Positions 1-5,310 of a stretch of DNA of 11,880 nucleotides are shown piece after piece (position 1 is the stretch's first letter; every line of letters starts with the position of its first letter). The notes beneath the pieces are model-generated. The model did no database searches. It saw only the letters and a program-made list of their open reading frames with translations, and was not told where the DNA came from. The translations under genes and the position numbers were made by a program. The DNA is from JAVVEG01 sp041689205 (GTDB lineage: Bacteria > Pseudomonadota > Gammaproteobacteria > Pseudomonadales > Pseudohongiellaceae), in contig JBDNGQ010000103.1 of NCBI GenBank assembly GCA_041689205.1, positions 1 to 11,880 on the forward strand, given 5' to 3'.

Positions 1-114
1 CACAAAACCACCGCAAAGACTGAAGAGCCCGATAAGCTTTGCTGGTACGACGCGGAAGGCAACCGTCACGAAGTGAAAGAGAATTATCCCGACCTGTGCA
101 CACCGGCGGAGTAG
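1..114 (+). CDS. 3' end of an unidentified gene (37 codons visible)
   Basis: Frame 1 is open from the window edge to a TAG at 112-114 and gives a 37-residue C-terminal tail. The tail is hydrophilic and rich in Lys, Glu and Asp, with two cysteines (visible residues 14 and 33) around an aromatic CWYD segment and an NYPDLC segment. I do not recognise the family. In many proteobacteria mutY lies upstream of yggX, but this tail does not resemble the MutY C-terminus as I know it. The lower confidence reflects the short visible length; the only support is an open frame with a plausible composition running in from outside. Confidence 0.4.
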   Translation, partial: HKTTAKTEEPDKLCWYDAEGNRHEVKENYPDLCTPAE

Positions 115-289
115 CCGGGTTTACATGGAAGAATTCGCCTGATTCACCGGAATATCCGTCTGGATTTCGAGGCAGAGCCCGCACCTTCCGGCGGCAGCGC
201 AATGATTTGGCCGGTATGCAACATCTCACTCATGTCGATGCGCAACCCGTTGGGTCCTAGATTTTCTTGAGAGGAGCGTTGAAATAACT
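115..289. other. intergenic gap upstream of yggX
   Basis: I see no convincing gene in these 175 bases. An open frame crosses from 39 to 260 but has an arginine-rich, non-protein-like composition and lies out of frame with the gene ending at 114. A small dyad (ACCC-GTT-GGGT, near 245-255) precedes the yggX ribosome binding site. No clear sigma-70 promoter could be assigned. Confidence 0.4.
272..276 (+). promoter_or_regulatory. ribosome binding site of yggX
   Basis: AGGAG at 272-276 within GAGAGGAG lies 13 nt before the ATG at 290. The spacing is longer than ideal, but it is the only purine-rich candidate and the ATG gives the canonical YggX N-terminus. Confidence 0.5.
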
Positions 290-544
290 ATGCCTAGAAC
301 AGTGCAGTGTATAAAGCTCGGGCGTCAAGCCGAGGGGCTCGATTTTCCGCCGTATCCGGGAGAACTCGGCAAGCGTATTTTTGAAAACGTCTCCAAGGAA
401 GCGTGGAAAGCGTGGCTCGAGCAGCAAAAGATGCTGATGAATGAAAATCGGTTGAATCTCGCCGATGTTGCGGCGCAGGATGCACCTGTGGTGATGGTGC
501 AGGGAGAGCAAAGGCAAAACGCAAGACCCCGATATTTTCCGTAG
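290..544 (+). CDS. yggX: probable Fe(II)-trafficking protein YggX, C-terminus replaced
   Basis: The 84-residue product starts MPRTVQCIKLGRQAEGLD, followed by PPYPGELGKRIFENVSKEAW and a MLMNENRLNLAD segment. That is the conserved body of YggX, a small cytosolic protein linked to iron supply for Fe-S proteins and protection from oxidative damage, with its conserved Cys at position 7. Up to about residue 58 the match is strong. After that, the family normally continues with a charged helix ending in a QMEK-type and FFG-type motif. Here, residues 59-84 are unrelated (AQDAPVVMVQGEQRQ, ending RPRYFP). None of the three forward frames restores the usual tail, so this looks like a 3' replacement rather than a simple frameshift. 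The gene may encode a partly functional or dead product. Identification of the family is firm; functionality is uncertain. Confidence 0.85.
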   Translation: MPRTVQCIKLGRQAEGLDFPPYPGELGKRIFENVSKEAWKAWLEQQKMLMNENRLNLADVAAQDAPVVMVQGEQRQNARPRYFP

Positions 545-579
545 AGCGCATGTTTGGTTCTGGTCGTCCCGCTGGGACT

Positions 580-601
580 TAACATTCGCAAGCGAATGTT
601 A
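580..601. repeat. perfect 10-bp inverted repeat
   Basis: TAACATTCGC (580-589) and GCGAATGTTA (592-601) are exact reverse complements separated by AA. As RNA this would fold into a 9-bp stem with a CAAG loop. No T-run follows on either strand, so a simple intrinsic terminator is unlikely. It lies in the gene-free stretch just after the abnormal yggX tail and may be an element end or operator. Confidence 0.75.
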
Positions 602-663
602 GCCCTCCGGCGCAACAAGTGCAGGCGTCACACTCTACCTGCTCAGATGGAGTAAAGTGCCTA

Positions 664-703
664 CGAACAGGCGAACAGGCGAACAGGCGAACAGGCGAGC
701 GGG
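664..703. repeat. octanucleotide tandem repeat, CGAACAGG x4 plus one degenerate unit
   Basis: CGAACAGG occurs four times head to tail (664-671, 672-679, 680-687, 688-695) and is followed by the variant CGAGCGGG (696-703). The array sits immediately upstream of the point where recognisable DUF262 coding sequence begins. An 8-bp unit is not a multiple of three, so copy-number changes would shift any reading frame crossing it. Confidence 0.9.
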
Positions 704-715
704 ACTCCGGGCGTT

Positions 716-1507
716 AAAAATTACTACCTTGGGCCATTTGTCGTCTGCAGCAAGGACGGCATGAAGAGCATTATCGACGGCCAACAACGTCTGACTTCGC
801 TTACGCTGTTTCTCGTCTTTCTCAACAACCTGCAAAAGGAACTTGGTGGTAAGGAATCCATTGAGCCACTGGTGTTTTCAGAGAAATACGGACGAAAGTC
901 TTTCAATATCCAAGTGGAGGAGCGCAAAGTTTGTCTGGAGAAGCTGTTTCTTGAAGGCTGCTACGAAATTCAACCCGATGACGACGAATCGACCATAAAC
1001 ATGGCGAGGTGTTACGCCGACATCGGGGAAGCCTTTCCGGAAGAACTCAAAGACAAGGCATTCCCATACTTTCTCGACTGGCTGAAATACAACGTGATTC
1101 TTGTAGAAATTACCGCCTATTCGGACGACAACGCCTACACGATCTTCGAGTCGATGAATGACCTGGGGCTGAACCTGACCTCAACTGAGATGCTCAAGGG
1201 CTACATTCTGTCGAGATTCAAGGAACCGAAGGATCGTGAAAAGGCGAATATATTCTGGAAGGATTCCAACCAAACGCTTCATCGCTACAGTAAGGAGGAG
1301 GATCAGAAGTTTTTCCAGGCGTGGCTTCGGAGCCAATATGCAGACACCATCCGCCAAGGCAAGGTGGGTTCCTTCAACGAAGATTTTGAGAAGATCGGGA
1401 CGCGCTTTCATAGTGAATGCGGCGTTGATCGTAGACACCGCGATATTAACGGCACTGCTCTTTATTCACTTCAACCATACAGCTTCTGCTGGCGCGTAGT
1501 GCTGTAA
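716..1507 (+). pseudogene. DUF262 (GmrSD/ParB-like nuclease) gene remnant, truncated at both ends
   Basis: Coding similarity to DUF262 proteins starts abruptly at about 722 (YYLGPFVV), 15 codons before the first in-frame ATG at 761. The hallmark IIDGQQRLTSL follows, with DGQQR at 776-790, and then a typical helical region with FESMNDLGLNLTSTEMLKGY. DUF262 is a ParB/Srx-like nucleotide-hydrolysing domain found in type IV restriction (GmrSD) and other anti-phage systems. Full proteins begin with an IPxYQRxYxW-type segment and usually end in a DUF1524 HNH nuclease domain; both are missing. Similarity fades after FEKIGTRFHSE (about 1415), and the frame runs through unrelated sequence to a TAA at 1505-1507. 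Upstream of 716 the same frame passes through the octamer repeat to a stop at 653-655. The sequence is best read as a relic. A short protein starting at 761 could still be translated, but it would lack the N-terminal part of the domain. Confidence 0.85.
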
Positions 1508-1539
1508 GCTTATAGTATTTGGGTAATCCGCGATATTAA
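1438..1539. repeat. pair of direct repeats CCGCGATATTAA, 90 bp apart
   Basis: CCGCGATATTAA occurs at 1438-1449, followed by CGGC, and again at 1528-1539, followed by GCGGC. Each copy is a small dyad, CCG(C)...(G)CGG, around an AT-rich core. The first copy lies just beyond the point where DUF262 similarity stops, so the pair could mark an excised or inserted element or be paired protein-binding sites. I do not recognise the repeat. Confidence 0.7.
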
Positions 1540-1580
1540 GCGGCGGGAGAGTCAAGTGGTGGTGACACAAAATAAGCTAG

Positions 1581-1630
1581 TGGCAATATCGCCAATTGTC
1601 ATAAAAGTGGCCAAGGCCATTAATTGGTGA
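1581..1630 (+). promoter_or_regulatory. candidate promoter and operator region of res
   Basis: TTGTCA (1596-1601) is a five-of-six match to the sigma-70 -35 box. A 17-bp spacer leads to ATTAAT (1619-1624), a four-of-six -10 match. Just upstream, TGGC-AATATC-GCCA (1581-1594) is a near-perfect 14-bp palindrome. The putative promoter also contains TGGCC-AA-GGCCA (1608-1619), nested inside CCAATT (1592-1597) and AATTGG (1622-1627). If the promoter is real, transcription would begin within a few bases of the res ATG, giving an almost leaderless message. The only Shine-Dalgarno-like sequence is GGTGA at 1626-1630, only 3 nt from the ATG. These are sequence matches only. Confidence 0.4.
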
Positions 1631-1633
1631 CTC

Positions 1634-4351
1634 ATGGCGCTACATCCTGAATTTCCGAAATCGCCCTATGCCGAACTGCTGCCGGAGCAGCGCTGGTTTC
1701 CGGCGGCGGAAGAGCTTCGCAGTACCGCCTATGAGAAGTTGCTGCCGCCGCTGGTCGCCAAGATTCGCAGCGAGGTCACGGCGTGGCGGGACTCAGGCTA
1801 TGCGGGCGCTTCCGACACATCACGCGCGCTGCTGAGCTGGTGGTTCGAGACCGAGCACATGGTCGAGCAAGCCGATGGCACGCTGTCGTCGTTCCGTTAT
1901 TACTTCGCGCAGCGCGAAGCGGTGGAGACGGTGATCTGGCTACACGATGTGCGCAAGGTGCGGGACAAATTCGATTTACTGCGTTTCGACGCCTCGGGTG
2001 CGGTTTCTACAAATATGTTCGACGAGGACTGGCCGCGCTACGTTGTAAAGATGGCGACCGGCGCAGGCAAGACCAAAGTCCTGTCGCTGCTCATTGCCTG
2101 GAGCTTCTTTCACAAGCTTTATGAAACCGGCTCGACGCTCGCGCGCAATTTTCTCCTGATCGCACCAAACATCATCGTCCTCGACCGGCTGCGCGCCGAC
2201 TTTGACGGACTGCGCATTTTCTTCAACGACCCCATTCTTCCGGACAACGGCCACCAGGGACGCAACTGGCGCGACGATTTCCAGCTCACGCTGCATATCC
2301 AGGACAAGGTGCGCGTGGTGCGTGATACCGGTAACCTCTTTCTCACCAATATCCACCGTGTGTATCTCGGCGACGTGCGCGAGCCTTCGCTGGATGATGA
2401 CGACCTGCGCGACTACTTCCTTGATCCATTCGGCTCCAAGCCGATGGGCAAGACCACCGACAGCAAGACCGATCTCGGCGAGATCGTGCGCGAAATTGAC
2501 GAGCTGGCGGTATTCAACGATGAGGCGCATCACATCCACGACCCAAAGATGGCCTGGTTCAAAAGCATCCAGGACATTCATCACCGCATGTTGCAGAAAG
2601 ATGGCCGCCTTGCCCTGCAAGTGGATGTGACCGCTACTCCCCGTCACGACAATGGCGCGATCTTTGTACAGACCGTCTCGGATTACCCCCTGGTCGAGGC
2701 CATTTATCAGAATGTCGTCAAGCACCCGGTGCTGCCGGATGCCGCCAGCCGCAGCCGGCTACAGGAGAATAAGAGCGCGATCTTCACCGAACGCTACGAA
2801 GACTACCTGCAACTCGGCGTCGAAGAGTGGCGCAAGAGCTACGCCGAGCATGAGGCTCTGGGTAAGAAAGCCGTGCTGTTCGTGATGGTGGACGACACCC
2901 GCAATTGCGACGAGGTCGGCGCGCATCTTGAGAAAATTTGCCCAGAACTTGAAGGCGCGGTGCTCGTCATCCACACCAAAAATAACGGCGAAATCTCTGA
3001 GGCGGCCTCGGGCAAGAACAAGGAGGAGCTCGAAAGACTCCGCAAGGAAGCTAACGACATTGACACATGGAAGTCGCCGCACAAAGCCATCGTCTCGGTA
3101 TTGATGCTCAAGGAGGGCTGGGACGTGCGCAACGTCACCACCATCGTGGGTCTGCGCGCCTATGTGGCCAAGAGCAACATCCTTCCCGAACAAACGCTGG
3201 GTCGCGGCCTGCGCTGCATGTATTTCGGCTCGGACATGCCGGAGACCGTATCGGTCATCGGCACGCTCGCCTTCATGGAATTCGTCGAGTCTATCCAGAG
3301 CGAGGGCGTCACTTTCGAGCGAGTGCCGATGGGCCATGACTCCGGCCGCAAGGATTCGCTTATCGTTGAGGTGGACACGCAGGACGCCGACAAGGACATT
3401 GACGCGCTGGACATCGAACTACCGAGACTTACTCGGCGCTTCAATCGCGAGTTCAAAGACCTCGATGCACTTGACCCCGCAAAATTCGGCAATGCCAAAC
3501 TTCTGCTCAAGCACTTCACGCCCGAGCAAACGCGCGAGATCGTGTTCAAGACCATGCTCGACGCCGAAGTGCATCACACCATCCAGCTTGATGGTGCAGG
3601 GCCTGCCGACTACCGCTCCGTGGTCGGTTTTTTTGCGCGTCAATTATTAAAGGAGTTGCGACTCGTCGGTGGCTACGACATTCTTTACCCCAAGGTGAAG
3701 GCGTTCATGGGTGGGCATCTTTTTGCTGCATCGCCAGTCAATCTCGAAGACCCCGTAGTGCTGCGCAATCTCTCCGAGCCAGAGGCCGGGAAGATTTTGT
3801 TCGACTCGTTCAAAACCGCCATCAACGCGCTCACCATCCAGGACACCGGCTCGGTGCGCATTGAAGACTACATCCGCCTGCGCGACACGCGCCCCTTCCG
3901 CACCGAGAACCGCCCCTATCTCGCCCCGAAGAAATCGCTGTTCAGCAAAATTGTCGGTGAGCCGCACGCCGGTGGATTCGAGCTGACCTTCGCCGGTTTT
4001 CTCGATGCCGCGCCCGATGTTGCCGCGTTCGCCAAGAACTACCTCGCCGTCGGCTTCAAGATAGACTACGTCAAGGCCGATGGCGATCTCTCGAACTATG
4101 TCACCGACTTTTTCGTTAAAACCACCGACGGCACGGTCTGGATCGTGGAAACCAAGGGTCGGGTTGAACTTGATCTGCCGCAAAAGATGACACGCCTGCG
4201 CCAGTGGTGCGCGGACGCGACGCAGGCGAGCAAGGCAGAGGGCGGGCCGGAATACCGATTTGTATACGTCGATCAGCAAGGCTACGAACGCAACCCGCCT
4301 AAGAACTTCGCCGGGCTCGCCGCGAGCTTTACAGATTTTCAGAAAGACTGA
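1634..4351 (+). CDS. res: type III restriction-modification system restriction subunit (Res)
   Basis: The 905-residue product has the layout of type III Res: an SF2 helicase/translocase followed by a PD-(D/E)XK endonuclease. Visible motifs in order are Walker A MATGAGKTK (residues 140-148), Walker B-like NDEAHH (295-300), motif III TATPR (333-337), KEGWDVRN (493-500) and motif VI EQTLGRGLR (519-527). Near the C-terminus, D825 with E839-T-K841 in the VTDFF...IVETKGR context forms the nuclease active site. With Mod it hydrolyses ATP, moves along unmodified DNA and cuts away from the recognition site. Length fits the family and no lesion is visible. The ATG at 1634 is the first start after an in-frame TGA at 1628. 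It is the first gene of the cluster, with Bro-N and mod downstream; many type III systems have mod first. Confidence 0.95.
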   Translation: MALHPEFPKSPYAELLPEQRWFPAAEELRSTAYEKLLPPLVAKIRSEVTAWRDSGYAGASDTSRALLSWWFETEHMVEQADGTLSSFRYYFAQREAVETVIWLHDVRKVRDKFDLLRFDASGAVSTNMFDEDWPRYVVKMATGAGKTKVLSLLIAWSFFHKLYETGSTLARNFLLIAPNIIVLDRLRADFDGLRIFFNDPILPDNGHQGRNWRDDFQLTLHIQDKVRVVRDTGNLFLTNIHRVYLGDVREPSLDDDDLRDYFLDPFGSKPMGKTTDSKTDLGEIVREIDELAVFNDEAHHIHDPKMAWFKSIQDIHHRMLQKDGRLALQVDVTATPRHDNGAIFVQTVSDYPLVEAIYQNVVKHPVLPDAASRSRLQENKSAIFTERYEDYLQLGVEEWRKSYAEHEALGKKAVLFVMVDDTRNCDEVGAHLEKICPELEGAVLVIHTKNNGEISEAASGKNKEELERLRKEANDIDTWKSPHKAIVSVLMLKEGWDVRNVTTIVGLRAYVAKSNILPEQTLGRGLRCMYFGSDMPETVSVIGTLAFMEFVESIQSEGVTFERVPMGHDSGRKDSLIVEVDTQDADKDIDALDIELPRLTRRFNREFKDLDALDPAKFGNAKLLLKHFTPEQTREIVFKTMLDAEVHHTIQLDGAGPADYRSVVGFFARQLLKELRLVGGYDILYPKVKAFMGGHLFAASPVNLEDPVVLRNLSEPEAGKILFDSFKTAINALTIQDTGSVRIEDYIRLRDTRPFRTENRPYLAPKKSLFSKIVGEPHAGGFELTFAGFLDAAPDVAAFAKNYLAVGFKIDYVKADGDLSNYVTDFFVKTTDGTVWIVETKGRVELDLPQKMTRLRQWCADATQASKAEGGPEYRFVYVDQQGYERNPPKNFAGLAASFTDFQKD

Positions 4352-4421
4352 CGCGATGACGGATCACGACATCTCTCAGCCGGGCGTCCGTAAAATAGAC
4401 CACTGCAACGCCAGCCTTAAG

Positions 4422-4427
4422 AGAGGG
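4422..4427 (+). promoter_or_regulatory. ribosome binding site of the Bro-N gene
   Basis: AGAGGG at 4422-4427 lies 8 nt before the ATG at 4436, normal for a Shine-Dalgarno sequence, and supports that start. Confidence 0.65.
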
Positions 4428-4435
4428 ACAACACC

Positions 4436-5308
4436 ATGAGCGAAGCACTCCCGGCAGATTCACAGGGCAAGATCATTGTTTTCGGTGCAAGCCAGATTCG
4501 CCGTGCTTGGGTTGATGAGCAGTGGTACTTCTCGGTGATCGACATCGTTGGTGCTTTGACCGACAGTGCCAGTCCGCCAAAGTATTGGGACGCCATGAAG
4601 CGGCGAGAGAAAGCGGGCGCTGGCGTTGACCTTTCTACATTTTGTAGAAAGGTGGCCTTGACCGGCGCAGATGGAAAAACTTACCAATCCGATGGCGTCA
4701 ACACCGAAGCCGCCTTCCGCATCATCCAATCCATCCCCAGCCCCAAGGCTGAACCGTTCAAACGCTGGTTGGCCGAGGTCGGCTATCAGCGCGTCCAGGA
4801 AATCGAAAATCCAGAACTCGCCCAGCAGCGGATGAAGGAACTCTATAAAGAAAAAGGCTACCCGGACGATTGGATCGAAAAACGTGTTCGCGGCATCGCC
4901 GTGCGTGACGAGCTGACCAGTGAATGGCAGAAACGCGGCATTGCGGACCAGCAAGACTTCGCCATCCTCACCGCTGAAATCTCGCTAGCCACCTTCGGCG
5001 TTACGCCAGCGCAATACAAAAATCTCAAGGGCTTGCAGCGCGAAAACCTGCGTGACCACATGAACGATCTGGAACTCATCTTCACCATGCTCGGCGAAGC
5101 CGCCACCACCGAAATCGCCCGCAACAAAGACGCACAAGGCTTCGTGAAGAACAAGCGGGCAGCAAGGGCGGGCGGCTCCGTCGCGGGCAGCGCCCGTCGC
5201 CAGCTTGAAGCCAAGTCTGGCCGGAAAGTCATCACCTCAGAAAATTACCTGATCGACAAACCCAAGCCCAAACTGCCATCCAAGTTGAAAAACCCGAAGA
5301 AGACCTGA
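4436..5308 (+). CDS. Bro-N domain / DinD-like protein within the R-M operon
   Basis: The 290-residue product has an N-terminal Bro-N domain at about residues 10-115: WVDEQWYFSVIDIVGALTDS, PKYWDAMKRRE, LSTFCRKVALTG and an AAFRIIQSIPSPKAEPFKRW segment. The rest resembles DNA-damage-inducible protein D (DinD): a helical region with EIENPELAQQRM, DELTSEWQKRGI, LKGLQRENLRDHMNDLEL and a basic tail. Bro-N occurs in phage antirepressors and baculovirus BRO proteins and is thought to bind DNA; E. coli DinD is SOS-induced and inhibits RecA. The gene starts 84 bp after res and stops 2 bp before mod, so it is probably co-transcribed with both. A role in regulating the R-M genes or handling restriction-induced DNA damage is inference only. 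A perfect palindrome lies inside the coding sequence at 4629-4653. The family call is firm; the function is unknown. Confidence 0.85.
   Translation: MSEALPADSQGKIIVFGASQIRRAWVDEQWYFSVIDIVGALTDSASPPKYWDAMKRREKAGAGVDLSTFCRKVALTGADGKTYQSDGVNTEAAFRIIQSIPSPKAEPFKRWLAEVGYQRVQEIENPELAQQRMKELYKEKGYPDDWIEKRVRGIAVRDELTSEWQKRGIADQQDFAILTAEISLATFGVTPAQYKNLKGLQRENLRDHMNDLELIFTMLGEAATTEIARNKDAQGFVKNKRAARAGGSVAGSARRQLEAKSGRKVITSENYLIDKPKPKLPSKLKNPKKT
4629..4653. repeat. perfect 11-bp inverted repeat inside the Bro-N gene
   Basis: ACCTTTCTACA (4629-4639) and TGTAGAAAGGT (4643-4653) are exact reverse complements around TTT. The site encodes the LSTFCRKV part of the Bro-N domain. Its codons (TCT ACA TTT TGT AGA AAG) are AT-rich in a GC-rich gene. 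It could be an operator or an RNA hairpin, or partly a by-product of protein constraint. Confidence 0.8.
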
Positions 5309-5310
5309 CT

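Noticed and set aside
39..260. A 73-codon forward open frame before yggX
   Set aside because: Arginine-rich with no domain, overlaps the gene tail ending at 114 in another frame, and has no Shine-Dalgarno.
580..608. Possible integron attC site (ACTTAAC and GTTAGCC around the palindrome)
   Set aside because: The left part fits the RYYYAAC core, but GTTAGCC departs from GTTRRRY, the whole palindrome is much shorter than known attC sites, and no cassette or integrase is nearby.
664..703. CRISPR-like repeats
   Set aside because: The units are 8 bp with no spacers between them, so this is a simple tandem repeat.
1236..1499. Alternative frame with a hydrophobic end overlapping the 3' part of the DUF262 relic
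   Set aside because: The last 25 residues look membrane-like, but the frame overlaps conserved DUF262 coding sequence for most of its length and has no start signal. It could at most be the tail of an unknown fused fragment.
1976..2725. A 249-codon minus-strand open frame within res
   Set aside because: It lies opposite the helicase motifs of res and shows no domain of its own; codon bias of the real gene explains it.
4356..4439. A 27-codon open frame between res and the Bro-N gene, overlapping the Bro-N ATG by 4 bp
   Set aside because: The ATGA overlap is suggestive of a coupled leader peptide, but there is no clear ribosome binding site and no recognisable sequence, so it was not called.
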